A DNA stretch of 64,000 bases from Myroides oncorhynchi (GCF_020905415.1 NZ_JAJJMP010000001.1:2739501-2803500), one strand, 5' to 3'; numbered from the stretch's first letter, positions 24,366 through 33,258 are shown. A program made the numbers and translations. The notes: generated by a model from the sequence alone, not told the origin.

Positions 24366-27300
24366 ATGAATTTAATTCGTTTTGCCCTGCGCAAGCCGAT
24401 ATCTATTATGGTATTGGTAATAGGATTGTTGTTCTTCGGAATAAAGTCTTCTAAAGAGATTCCAGTAGATATACTTCCTGAAATGAACTTACCAGTGGTG
24501 TACATTGCCCACTCATTTAATGGGTACACACCACAGCAAATGGAAGGTTATTTCACGAAGATGTATGTGAATATGATGCTTTTCGCCAATGGTATTAAGA
24601 GTATCGATACTAAGAATACACAAGGGTTGACCCTGATGAAAATAGAGTTTTACGAGGGTACAGATATGGGAGAGGCTATTGCGTCTATCTCAGCACTGTC
24701 TAACCGTTCAGTAATCTTCTTGCCACCAGGAGCACCGCCACCGTTTATTATTCGTTTTGATGCTTCTTCTCAACCTGTTGGGCAGTTAGTATTCCGTTCA
24801 GAAACGAAGACGAATAATGAGCTTCAAGATATTGCCAACTTTGCTGCACGTCCTTTCTTGATTAAGATTCCTGGACTGACTACAGCACCACCATTTGGGG
24901 GATCGCCTCGTACGATAGAGATTAATATCGACCCAAATAAACTACGCACACACCATATCAGCCCAGAGCAAGTGGTAGAAGCGATTATTAGACAAAACGT
25001 AACGATGCCTTCTGGTAACGTATATGTAGGAGACAAGAACTATTTGACTCCTACTAATAATACGCTTAAGACAGTAGCGGAGTTTGGAGATATTCCTTTG
25101 TTTAAAGGACAAGTAGATAACGTGTTTATCCGTGATGTTGCAACGGTAAAAGATGGTGCAGATATTACTACAGGATACGCTTTAGTAGATGGAAAACGAT
25201 CTGTATATATCAACATTGCTAAATCAGGTAAAGCATCTACATATGATGTAGTAGAGAAGTTAAAAGAGTCGTTGCCAATGATTCAGAATAACTTACCTGA
25301 TGATGTGAAAATCTCTTATGAGTTTGACCAATCAGTGAATGTTATTAATGCGGTAAAGAGTTTAATCGTAGAGGGAGTACTAGGAGCATTGTTAACAGGG
25401 TTAATGGTTATGCTGTTCCTAAGAGATCCACGTGGAGCCTTAATCGTGATTATGACTATTCCGATTGCTATTATATCAGCAGTACTATTCTTAAAGATGT
25501 TTGGTCAGACGATTAATATTATGACTTTATCTGGATTAGCCTTAGCGATAGGAATCTTGGTGGATGAGAGTACCGTGACCATAGAGAATATACATCAGCA
25601 CTTTGCCCTTGGCAAGAATAAGGCACAGGCGATATGGGATGCGTGTAAGGAGATTGCGTTCCCTAAGCTGTTAATCTTATTTAGCATCTTGGCGGTATTT
25701 GCACCAGCCTTTATGATGACGGGTATTCCAGGAGCATTATTTATGCCATTGGCGATGTCTATTGGATTTGCGATGACAGTATCCTTCTTATTATCTCAGA
25801 CTTTCGTGCCGATTATGGCTAACTGGCTGATGAAGTATGATCCATCTAAGCACGCGATTCCTGAAGAAGCCAAAGGATTTGATAAGTTTAAGAATAGAGT
25901 AGTGGCAGGTATCGAGAAAGTGATGCCAATGAAGAAGATGATTGTTGTAGGATCTATTGTATTGGCGTTTTTATCAGTGGCATTTATGTACCAAAACATT
26001 GGTAAAGACGTATTGCCAACAGTGAACTCAAGTCAAGTACAACTGCGTATTACAGCACCTGAGGGGACGCGTATCGAGCATACGGAAATTAAAGTGAAGA
26101 AACTGTTGACAGAGTTAGAAGACTTGTTTGGAAAAGAGAAGATAGCGATATCATCAGCTTTCGTAGGACAGCACCCTTCATCGTTTGCGGTAAGCCCTAT
26201 TTACTTATATAATGCAGGGCCTCACGAAGCTTCTATGCAGATCGCATTTAAAGATTTCGGTGGTAATACAGATGAGTTAAAAGATCAGATACGCGAGCGT
26301 ATTAAAGAGAAAATGCCAGAGTTAAAACTGACATTCGAACCGATCGAATTAACAGAGAAGATCTTGAGTCAAGGAACAAATACGCCTATCGAGATTAGGG
26401 TATCTGGTATGATGCGTAAGATGAATATGATGACAGCTAATAAGTTGTTAGTGAAGTTAAATGAGATAGACTATATGCGTGATCAGAAGATGCCTATCTC
26501 AATGAATTATCCATCATACGAAATCAATATAGATAGAGTACGTGCAGCACAGCTTGGCTTAGACGCTATGGATATTGCCAAATCATTAGTAGCTACTACT
26601 GCTTCGTCTCGTTATACGAATCGTAATATGTGGGTAGGAGGTATGATGGGTATTGCGTATGATGTACAAGTACAGATGCCTCAAAATCAATTAAACAGTA
26701 AGCAGGAATTAGAGAATATTCCGTTGAGCAAGAACTCAGATAGACCTGTGTTAAGTGACGTGGCTACAGTAACAGAGGGCAAAGCACTTGCAGAAAGTTA
26801 CAATGAGGGAACGATGGGATACATTACTGTGATTGCTAACGTGCATAAAACAGACTTAAATAGAGCAAAAGAAGATGTGGAAAAAGCGATAGCTGAATTA
26901 GGTGAATTGCCAAAAGGAGTAAACGTACAGTTAATGGGTATGGCTCCAGTGTTAGATGATACGATGAATAGCTTGGCAAGTGGACTGTTAATTGCTATTA
27001 TAGTAATCTTCTTAATGCTTACGGCTAACTTCCAATCATTTAAAGTGTCGTTTGTGATCTTGACTACAGTGCCATTTGTTATGTTGGGATCTTTATTATT
27101 ACTGAAAGCAACGGGGTCTACTGTCAATCTACAGTCTTATATGGGAATCATTATGTCAGTCGGGGTGTCTATTGCCAATGCTGTACTGTTGATTAACAAT
27201 GCGGAGACATTGAGAAAAACAGGATGGACAGCAACAGCTGCGGCTATAGAGGCTACTAAGCTTCGTATTAGACCAATTGCGATGACAACGATAGCGATGA

Positions 27301-27524
27301 TAGCAGGTATGTTACCTATGGCGATAGGACACGGAGAAGGAAGTGAGCAGGTAGCACCACTGGGAAGAGCAGTTATCGGAGGTTTGTTAGCTTCTACTGT
27401 ATCTGTGTTGATCATCTTGCCGATGGTATTTGCTTGGGTAATGAATAAAGTGGATAGAACATCTCCATCATTAGACCCAGAAGACGAAGAAAGTACTCAT
27501 TATTCACCGATTGAAAATAAATAA
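24366..27524 (+). CDS. RND efflux permease (HAE/HME-type)
   Basis: A 1052-residue inner-membrane RND pump with 12 predicted helices and two large periplasmic loops. It starts MNLIRFALRKPISIMVLVIG. The fourth-helix relay region reads GLALAIGILVDESTVTIENIHQH: one acidic pair D-E replaces the D-D of drug pumps (HAE1), and it does not match the single-Asp form of CusA either. TM10-12 carry GIIMSVGVSIANAVLLINNAE. It exports substrate from the periplasm in exchange for protons, with the flanking TolC and adaptor proteins. A cation substrate is inferred from the Cys- and His-rich neighbours. Methionine-rich periplasmic segments (KMPISMNYP, RKMNMMTANK) are suggestive of copper or silver but not proof. 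Confidence 0.9.
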   Translation: MNLIRFALRKPISIMVLVIGLLFFGIKSSKEIPVDILPEMNLPVVYIAHSFNGYTPQQMEGYFTKMYVNMMLFANGIKSIDTKNTQGLTLMKIEFYEGTDMGEAIASISALSNRSVIFLPPGAPPPFIIRFDASSQPVGQLVFRSETKTNNELQDIANFAARPFLIKIPGLTTAPPFGGSPRTIEINIDPNKLRTHHISPEQVVEAIIRQNVTMPSGNVYVGDKNYLTPTNNTLKTVAEFGDIPLFKGQVDNVFIRDVATVKDGADITTGYALVDGKRSVYINIAKSGKASTYDVVEKLKESLPMIQNNLPDDVKISYEFDQSVNVINAVKSLIVEGVLGALLTGLMVMLFLRDPRGALIVIMTIPIAIISAVLFLKMFGQTINIMTLSGLALAIGILVDESTVTIENIHQHFALGKNKAQAIWDACKEIAFPKLLILFSILAVFAPAFMMTGIPGALFMPLAMSIGFAMTVSFLLSQTFVPIMANWLMKYDPSKHAIPEEAKGFDKFKNRVVAGIEKVMPMKKMIVVGSIVLAFLSVAFMYQNIGKDVLPTVNSSQVQLRITAPEGTRIEHTEIKVKKLLTELEDLFGKEKIAISSAFVGQHPSSFAVSPIYLYNAGPHEASMQIAFKDFGGNTDELKDQIRERIKEKMPELKLTFEPIELTEKILSQGTNTPIEIRVSGMMRKMNMMTANKLLVKLNEIDYMRDQKMPISMNYPSYEINIDRVRAAQLGLDAMDIAKSLVATTASSRYTNRNMWVGGMMGIAYDVQVQMPQNQLNSKQELENIPLSKNSDRPVLSDVATVTEGKALAESYNEGTMGYITVIANVHKTDLNRAKEDVEKAIAELGELPKGVNVQLMGMAPVLDDTMNSLASGLLIAIIVIFLMLTANFQSFKVSFVILTTVPFVMLGSLLLLKATGSTVNLQSYMGIIMSVGVSIANAVLLINNAETLRKTGWTATAAAIEATKLRIRPIAMTTIAMIAGMLPMAIGHGEGSEQVAPLGRAVIGGLLASTVSVLIILPMVFAWVMNKVDRTSPSLDPEDEESTHYSPIENK

Positions 27525-27528
27525 GAAA

Positions 27529-28620
27529 ATGAAAAGATTATATATAGCACTTGTTAGCCTTGTTGTATTTACGGCGTGTGCAGATAAGAAGACTCCTGAA
27601 GTAAAAGACGCAAAAGATGAAAAGGGAGGAATGAATATGGCGATGAATAAAATGGAAACAGTAGCGATAGAGAAGATGAATCCTGCTGTTCCCTTACAAC
27701 TGCCTGGTGAGTTAAGAGCAGACCAGCGTACAGAGATATTTGCTAAAGTGAACAGTTATGTGACTGACCTAAAAGTAGACATCGGGAGTACAGTAAAGAA
27801 AGGACAAGTGATGATGATACTTGACGCTCCAGAGATACAAGCACAGGTAGCAAATGCACAGTCTAAATGGAAAGGACAAGAGGCAATCTATATTGCAACT
27901 AAAGCAACGTACGACAGAACATTAAAAGCAAATCAGACGCAGGGAGCGATAGCACCTGATTATTTAGAGCAAGTAACCGCTAAGATGTTAGCTGATAAAG
28001 CACAGTTAGCAGCATCTAAATCAGCGTATGAGGAGATGAAAAATATCGATCAGTACTTAGTGATTAGAGCGCCATTTGACGGGGTAGTTACAGATAGACA
28101 GGTGGATAAAGGAGCTTATGTAGGGCCGATGAGTAAGTTGCCACTTCTTATTGTAGAGGATACAGGTAAGTTGCGTTTAAATTTATCTATTTCGGAGGCT
28201 AATACACCTTATGTAAAAGAAGGAGATACCGTGAAGTTTAAAGTGCGTACACTACCACAAAAGGAGTTTACAGGTGTAGTAACACGTAGGGCAGGAAGTT
28301 TAGACTTAAAGTTGCGTTCTGAGCAGATCCAAGCTGATATCAGCAATGGTGAGCATTTACTTAAGCCCAATATGATAGCAGATGCTACTGTAAACTTAAA
28401 AAGTACTGAGCCTACATTCTTTGTTCCTAAGTCAGCCTTAGTAGATAGCAATCTTGGGATGTATATAATAGAGGTAAAGAATGGTACAGCTTACCATATA
28501 AAAGTTGCTAAAGGACGTGTAAACGGAATGATGGTAGAGGTATTCGGTGATATAACACCAGGTGCTAAAATCTTAAAGATGGCAACAGAAGAGATAATGA
28601 ATGAACAAAAATTAATGTAA
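27529..28620 (+). CDS. RND periplasmic adaptor (membrane fusion lipoprotein)
   Basis: A lipoprotein signal ends LVVFTAC (Cys at 15 when starting from ATG 27529); an upstream in-frame TTG at 27511 overlaps the permease gene and is less likely. The mature start has a Lys/Asp-rich run and Met residues (GGMNMAMNKMETV). Then come the barrel-sandwich halves (VTDLKVDIGSTVKKGQVMMIL and VIRAPFDGVVTDRQVDKGAYV), a helical hairpin (about 95-170) and a beta-barrel domain. It bridges the RND pump and TolC in the periplasm. The Met-rich N-terminus may bind a soft metal. It is the third gene of the operon. Confidence 0.9.
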   Translation: MKRLYIALVSLVVFTACADKKTPEVKDAKDEKGGMNMAMNKMETVAIEKMNPAVPLQLPGELRADQRTEIFAKVNSYVTDLKVDIGSTVKKGQVMMILDAPEIQAQVANAQSKWKGQEAIYIATKATYDRTLKANQTQGAIAPDYLEQVTAKMLADKAQLAASKSAYEEMKNIDQYLVIRAPFDGVVTDRQVDKGAYVGPMSKLPLLIVEDTGKLRLNLSISEANTPYVKEGDTVKFKVRTLPQKEFTGVVTRRAGSLDLKLRSEQIQADISNGEHLLKPNMIADATVNLKSTEPTFFVPKSALVDSNLGMYIIEVKNGTAYHIKVAKGRVNGMMVEVFGDITPGAKILKMATEEIMNEQKLM

Positions 28621-28625
28621 TAAAA

Positions 28626-29123
28626 ATGATGATTATGAGAACATTTGCAATTAGAAGTTTAGCAGTAGTAGGATTAAGTTTACTTACTATCGCTTGTGGA
28701 GAGAAAAAAGAAGCTGTAGTAGAAGCAGCTCCTGCACAAGAAAACCATGCGGATCACGCAAACCACGACATGCATTCAATGCATAAAAACGAAGAACCTG
28801 CTGGAGCGATGGCTGCCAATGGTCAGTTTAAAAAAGGAGATGCTGTTCCAAGTGATTTAGTGTGTATGGTAAATGATGCGTACATGGGGAACAAACAATT
28901 AGAAGTAGAGCACGAAGGAAAAATGTATTACGGATGTTGTGAAATGTGTAAAACAAGAATCCCACAGGATGCAACTGTACGTGCAGCTGTAGATCCTTAT
29001 TCATTAAAATCGGTGGATAAAGCAGAGGCTTACATTGTAATAATCGGTAACAATGGAGAGGTAGCTTACTTCGAAAACGAAGATAACTACAAGAAGTTTG
29101 TGGCTGAAGGTAAACTAGGTTAA
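28626..29123 (+). CDS. His-rich YHS-like metal-binding lipoprotein
   Basis: A lipoprotein signal ends SLLTIAC (Cys at 24 from the first ATG, 28626; ATGs at 28629 and 28635 are also possible). The next part is His-rich: HADHANHDMHSMH at residues 41-53, a likely metal-binding segment. The C-terminal part carries a YHS/TRASH-like cluster: C80-M, then YYGCCEMC with C104, C105 and C108. The gene begins five bases after the adaptor stop, so it is the last member of the efflux operon. A role as periplasmic metal chaperone for the pump is inferred. A close set of hairpin and T run follows. Confidence 0.75.
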   Translation: MMIMRTFAIRSLAVVGLSLLTIACGEKKEAVVEAAPAQENHADHANHDMHSMHKNEEPAGAMAANGQFKKGDAVPSDLVCMVNDAYMGNKQLEVEHEGKMYYGCCEMCKTRIPQDATVRAAVDPYSLKSVDKAEAYIVIIGNNGEVAYFENEDNYKKFVAEGKLG

Positions 29124-29135
29124 TAATAGAATAAT

Positions 29136-29170
29136 AGGAGTGCTGATTAGTCATTCGGCACTCCTTTTTA
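29136..29170 (+). terminator. Terminator of the efflux operon
   Basis: AGGAGTGC/GCACTCCT stem followed by T5. It lies between the YHS-like lipoprotein gene and the AraC-type regulator gene, so the regulator may be transcribed from its own promoter or by read-through. Confidence 0.75.
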
Positions 29171-29182
29171 AAAAGAGGAGAT

Positions 29183-29761
29183 ATGGAGGAGTATTCAGTT
29201 ATTTTACACATTAAAAATATGGTTTGCTATCGATGTATTTTAGTCGTGGAGCAAGAGCTTAAGAAGATAGGAATACTAGAAGCAAAGGTACAGTTAGGTA
29301 AAGTGGCACTCATGTATAGTTTAAGTGAACAGACGCTTACGAGTTTTGAGGAAAGATTACAGGTGTTAGGATTTGAGTTGTTAGTGGAGAAGCAAGAGAT
29401 CGTTATAGAGAGTATTAAACAGTTAATTCTAGAGATTGTTCAGAAGGACACAAGACTAGCTACTAAATTATCTTATTTGATATCAGAGAATCTAGGGATA
29501 GATTATAGTTACGCAAGTAAGATGTTTTCGGAGCGAGAGTCTATTACGATAGAGAAGTTTTATATCTATCAACGTATTGAGCGTGTGAAAGAGTATATAT
29601 CTTATGGGGAAATGACTTTATTAGAGATTGCCAATAAGATGTATTACAACGATTTAAGTCATTTAAGCAAACAGTTTAAAAGTGTAATGGGAATGTCTCC
29701 ATCTCAATATAAAAAGGAACAAAATTATAATAGAAATTATATTGATAAAATAATTACTTAA
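29183..29761 (+). CDS. HMA-like metal-sensing domain fused to AraC DNA-binding domain
   Basis: Residues 4-68 resemble a heavy-metal-associated ferredoxin-like domain: VILHIKNMVCYRCILVVEQELKK with the metal-binding pair C15-x2-C18, then VQLGKVALMYSLS. Residues 105-180 are an AraC double helix-turn-helix (SYASKMFSERESITIEKFY, LLEIANKMYYNDLSHLSKQFK, then GMSPSQYKK). The combination suggests that Cu(I) or a similar ion is sensed directly by a cytoplasmic DNA-binding protein. Its place right after the efflux operon suggests it regulates that operon. An AGAGGAGAT sequence before ATG 29183 is unusual for this phylum, which rarely uses Shine-Dalgarno sites. Similar architectures occur in other Bacteroidota; metal identity is inference. 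Confidence 0.75.
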   Translation: MEEYSVILHIKNMVCYRCILVVEQELKKIGILEAKVQLGKVALMYSLSEQTLTSFEERLQVLGFELLVEKQEIVIESIKQLILEIVQKDTRLATKLSYLISENLGIDYSYASKMFSERESITIEKFYIYQRIERVKEYISYGEMTLLEIANKMYYNDLSHLSKQFKSVMGMSPSQYKKEQNYNRNYIDKIIT

Positions 29762-29806
29762 ATCTGAAACTACTAAGAGTTTAAGATTATTACTTAGTTT
29801 GATGCG

Positions 29807-29836
29807 CTATGCAGGTGAGAGTGCATAGTATTTTTT
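29807..29836 (+). terminator. Terminator of the HMA-AraC gene
   Basis: CTATGCA/TGCATAG stem with an eight-base loop followed by TATTTTTTT, 45 bases after the stop. Confidence 0.7.
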
Positions 29837-29844
29837 TATTTGTA

Positions 29845-29925
29845 CTTACCCTGAATGTAGAATAGCCTGTCTATTTGTAATTCAGGATTAAAAGAGGACG
29901 TCGGGAGATGATCCTCTTTTTTTGT
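29845..29925 (+). ncRNA. Candidate small RNA (hairpin followed by terminator)
   Basis: CCTGAAT (29850-29856) pairs with ATTCAGG (29880-29886), five bases later AAAGAGGA (29891-29898) pairs with TCCTCTTT (29912-29919), followed by T. Two structures in a row, after a separate terminator at 29807-29836, suggest an independent short transcript. No family is recognised. Confidence 0.35.
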
Positions 29926-30002
29926 AGAATAATAAGAGTAATACTAGCCATGTTTTTTATGATTAAATGAGTTTTTTCTAAAGGATTATATCTTAATATG
30001 TC

Positions 30003-30027
30003 ACTTTATACCCTAAGGGTATAAAGT
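30003..30027. promoter_or_regulatory. Perfect 25-base palindrome
   Basis: ACTTTATACCCT, a single A, and AGGGTATAAAGT form perfect 12-base arms. It could be an operator for a dimeric regulator or a transcript hairpin. No gene start lies within 700 bases downstream. Confidence 0.5.
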
Positions 30028-30767
30028 AGGGGCGATTATACATTGAATATAAAATAAGGAATTAGCTTTTTGTGATTTAGTCACTGAATGAGATTATGTC
30101 TCTGCTGATAAAAAGCTATAAATGTGATATTCTCATTAAGTGATTAAATGTGTTTTAAAGATTGTTTCTATGTGTTTTATTTGATTTGTTGTACTGTTTT
30201 TTAAATATATATTATAAGTTAATTGTTGGTATTTTGTTATGTAAAATATTGTTTAAAGTGATTTTTATTGAAAATAAATTCAAAGTGTGGACTGTATTGT
30301 TGAATAATCTATGTTTGTACAAGAGAAATTTTTATTTACATAAAGGCTTTTATTAACTGTAATATATACCCTAATAAAACCGAAAATAACCTGTTATTCT
30401 ATGGGATAGCTTGTGTATACCGTTACTTTTAAACGTCAAATATACCTATATAGGTACTGAAAGGAGAGGGTAAAGCGATTAATAGTATTGTCAATCAGTT
30501 CAATCTTATTTGTGATTTTAAATTAGATAGAACTTCACTTATTCATTAGAATATGACCTTATAATGCTTGATTGAAAAATTACAAGTCTACTTTTATTGT
30601 TAATGTATATGTATTTAATTTGCTGATTTTTAATTGTTTGGTTTTTTGTTTTTGAAATAAATGTCAATAAAAATATATTGAGTTAATTTAATGGCATAAT
30701 AATTGTTTAGTTGTCAATATGCGAATAAAGTGGTTGAAAAAAAATAGAATTAAAAAATGCGAAAAAT

Positions 30768-31400
30768 ATGAAAAATAGTGAAAGTGTAATTAAGAAGTTA
30801 AAACAGTTATTAGGAATCAAAACTGATTTAGAATTAGCTAATATATTAGAGGTAAAACCAAATACAGTTTCTTCATGGAAATCTAGAGAAACTTTGCAAT
30901 ATGAAAAAATCATGAATCTGTGTAAAGAACACAAAATAGATTTGAATGAGTTGTTTTTCTCTAATACACATAAAGTGTTTAATACAGATTTGCAAAAGAG
31001 AAAGGTCAAAATGATATCAGTAGATCACCACTTTGAGTATTTCTTAAATCCAGAGAGAACGTGGGCTACATCACCTAGTTTTGTTTTTCCAACGGAAGAA
31101 GAAATTGATACAGCCTTTCAGATTTCGGCAGAGAATATGTATCCTACTGTTAAGGTGTCTTCGTATGTTTTGACAAAAAGAATAACAATCGAAGATATTA
31201 AACCATGGGGTATTTATGTAGTAGTCATAGAAGGTAAAGGGGTATTGTGTTATAGATTTAAGAGATATACAGAGAGTGGTGAGTTATCATTTATTAGTGA
31301 TAATGAGACCTACGATAATTTGGTTGTTAGCCCTCAGGATGTTAGGGAAGTATTCTGTGTAAGAGGAGCTTTCTTAGGGAATTTGAAAAATCTTTCATAG
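30768..31400 (+). CDS. CI/LexA-like repressor with inactive S24 domain
   Basis: Residues 7-65 are a CI-type helix-turn-helix (LKQLLGIKTDLELANILEVKPNTVSSWKSR). Residues 105-205 have the fold pattern of an S24 self-cleaving domain. The two catalytic residues are missing: the Ser of the usual GDSM block is Asn123 (SAENMYPT), and the Lys that should lie before the LISDN-type strand is Arg163 (VLCYRFK, with SFISDN at the expected distance). So it probably dimerises and binds DNA but does not cleave itself in an SOS response. It stands alone with no phage genes around, so it is likely a chromosomal regulator, perhaps of the long non-coding region upstream. Confidence 0.75.
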   Translation: MKNSESVIKKLKQLLGIKTDLELANILEVKPNTVSSWKSRETLQYEKIMNLCKEHKIDLNELFFSNTHKVFNTDLQKRKVKMISVDHHFEYFLNPERTWATSPSFVFPTEEEIDTAFQISAENMYPTVKVSSYVLTKRITIEDIKPWGIYVVVIEGKGVLCYRFKRYTESGELSFISDNETYDNLVVSPQDVREVFCVRGAFLGNLKNLS

Positions 31401-31419
31401 TTTTTATATTTATTTTAGT

Positions 31420-31452
31420 AAAAGGGTTTTCACTATGTGGAAACCTTTTTTT
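31420..31452 (+). terminator. Imperfect terminator
   Basis: AAAGGGTTTTCAC/GTGGAAACCTTT with one bulge and T8, about 25 bases after the repressor stop. Confidence 0.65.
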
Positions 31453-31674
31453 TATATTCACTTTGATTAATTAAGGGGATGTTGATTCTTGCGCAATAGA
31501 ATCAAATTGTTTTTAAAGAAATAGAATCATCTTGATGAGTTGGAGAGATACAGATTTAAATTTAGTGTAATAGACTAGGAAAGAGTGTTTTTTGCTTAAA
31601 AGGAGTGTTTAAGTTAGGTAAACATAAGGATTTATATTAACAATTAGATTATTGAATTTTATTAGGGAATTGCC

Positions 31675-31703
31675 TTGTATTTGTTTAGAATGTTCTAAAT
31701 TTG
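31675..31703 (+). promoter_or_regulatory. Promoter of the dipeptidase gene
   Basis: TTG, an 18-base spacer and TAAATTTG match the Bacteroidota consensus; the start codon follows 34 bases later. Confidence 0.55.
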
Positions 31704-31737
31704 AAGTGATATTTTGAATAATAAAATAGATTAAGAT

Positions 31738-33210
31738 ATGAGTCAAGAAGTTAGAGGATTAGAGCCTAAGAACTTATGGAACAAGTTCGCTGATCTAAAC
31801 GCAGTGCCACGTCCTTCAAAGAAAGAAGAACGTGTGATTGAGTTTATGATGAACTTTGGTAAGTCTTTAGGTTTAGAAACTATAAAAGATGAAGTAGGTA
31901 ATGTTATTATTAAAAAGCCTGCTACTAAAGGAATGGAGAACAGAAAGACTATTGTGATGCAATCACACTTAGATATGGTTCACCAAAAAAATAACGATAC
32001 AGTATTTGACTTCGACACACAAGGAATCGACATGTATGTAGAAGATGGATGGGTTAGAGCTAGAGGTACTACATTAGGTGCTGATAACGGTATCGGTGTG
32101 GCTTCTATCATGGCTATCTTAGAGAGTAATGAAATCCCTCACCCAGCTATCGAAGCGTTATTTACTATCGATGAAGAGACTGGTATGACTGGTGCTAAAG
32201 GCCTTCAAGGTGGTATGTTAGAAGGAGAGATTCTTTTGAACTTAGATACTGAAGAGGATGACGAGATAGATATCGGATGTGCTGGTGGTGTGGATGTAAC
32301 TGCATCTGCTGAATATGATGAAGAAGCTACTCCAGAAGGATCTGTAGGATATAGAATCACTGTAAAAGGTCTTAAAGGAGGTCACTCTGGTATGGATATT
32401 CACAAGGGGTTAGGAAATGCAAATAAGATCATGAATAGATTGTTATTTGATGCTTTTGACAACTTTGGATTACAGATTGCTAAGATTAAAGGCGGAAGTT
32501 TGCGTAATGCTATTCCTAGAGAGAGCGTTGCTGAGGTAATCATCGCAAGTACTTTTGACGAGGCATTCGTATTTGATATGATGTCTATCGTAGATGAAAT
32601 CAAAGCTGAGTTACATACTGTAGACCCTGACTTTGAAGTAGTATTTGATAAGTTAGAAGAAGCAGAGACTCCTAAGTTAGTAATGCCTTCTATGGCACAG
32701 TACTTCTTTGTGAGATCGATGTATACAGCTCATAATGGTGTACACCGTATGGCTCCTGACTTCGAAGATTTAGTAGAAGCATCTAATAATATCGCTAAGG
32801 TAGAATTAGGAGATGGAAAGTTAGTAGTGAAGTGTCTAACGCGTTCGTCAGTAGAATCATCTAAGTTAGATGTAGCTAATGGATTGCGTTCTGCATTCGA
32901 ATTAATGGGATGTGAAGTAGAGTTCTCTGGTTCTTACCCAGGATGGACTCCTAACTCAGAATCTGAAATCTTAGATGTATTAGTAGATATCTACGAAAAA
33001 CAAGTAGGAGAGAAACCAAGTGTAGTAGCTTGTCACGCTGGATTAGAGTGTGGTATCTTAGGAACTAACTATCCTGATATGGATATGATTTCTTTTGGAC
33101 CTACTATCCGTGGAGCTCATTCCCCTGTAGAGCGTGCTAATATCGCATCTGTACAGAAATATTGGAAATTCTTATTAGAGATTTTAACTCAGATACCTGA
33201 GAAGAAATAA
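31738..33210 (+). CDS. pepD: Aminoacyl-histidine dipeptidase (M20 family, PepD)
   Basis: A 490-residue M20 metallopeptidase. Visible motifs are QSHLDMVHQKN (first metal His and catalytic Asp, about 80-90), GTTLGADNGIGVA with the bridging Asp (about 117-129), DEETGMTGAKGL with the general-base Glu (about 146-157), and CHAGLECGIL plus the late metal His in GAHSPVERA. The length and the two lid segments match PepD/carnosinase-type enzymes, which cleave Xaa-His and other dipeptides in the cytoplasm with two zinc ions. No signal peptide. It stands alone with its own promoter and terminator. Confidence 0.93.
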   Translation: MSQEVRGLEPKNLWNKFADLNAVPRPSKKEERVIEFMMNFGKSLGLETIKDEVGNVIIKKPATKGMENRKTIVMQSHLDMVHQKNNDTVFDFDTQGIDMYVEDGWVRARGTTLGADNGIGVASIMAILESNEIPHPAIEALFTIDEETGMTGAKGLQGGMLEGEILLNLDTEEDDEIDIGCAGGVDVTASAEYDEEATPEGSVGYRITVKGLKGGHSGMDIHKGLGNANKIMNRLLFDAFDNFGLQIAKIKGGSLRNAIPRESVAEVIIASTFDEAFVFDMMSIVDEIKAELHTVDPDFEVVFDKLEEAETPKLVMPSMAQYFFVRSMYTAHNGVHRMAPDFEDLVEASNNIAKVELGDGKLVVKCLTRSSVESSKLDVANGLRSAFELMGCEVEFSGSYPGWTPNSESEILDVLVDIYEKQVGEKPSVVACHAGLECGILGTNYPDMDMISFGPTIRGAHSPVERANIASVQKYWKFLLEILTQIPEKK

Positions 33211-33230
33211 TCTAATATAGTTACATATAG

Positions 33231-33258
33231 AAGACGCCTTAATCGGCGTCTTTTTTAT
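33231..33258 (+). terminator. Rho-independent terminator
   Basis: AAGACGCC/GGCGTCTT with a six-base loop and T6, 20 bases after pepD. Confidence 0.9.

Larger units (their letters stand above)
29762..30767. other. 1 kb non-coding, very AT-rich stretch
   Basis: No protein gene is supported: the 64-codon frame at 30162-30356 is low-complexity (Phe/Leu/Ile/Lys) and has no context. The stretch holds the terminator above, a hairpin plus terminator at 29850-29924, a 25-base palindrome at 30003-30027, an inverted repeat AGCTTTTT...AAAAAGCT at 30064-30117, and TACCTATATAGGTA at 30443-30456. Confidence 0.6.
31401..31737. other. 337-base gap before pepD
   Basis: Holds the repressor terminator and, near the right edge, a promoter: TTG at 31675-31677, 18 bases, then TAAATTTG at 31696-31703. 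I see nothing else. Confidence 0.6.

Noticed and set aside
30162..30356. 64-codon frame rich in Phe, Leu, Ile and Lys
   Set aside because: Composition follows from the AT content, there is no promoter or conserved pattern, and the region looks non-coding.
30768..31400. Prophage or integrative element around the CI-like repressor
   Set aside because: No integrase, structural gene or attachment-like repeat is seen on either side.
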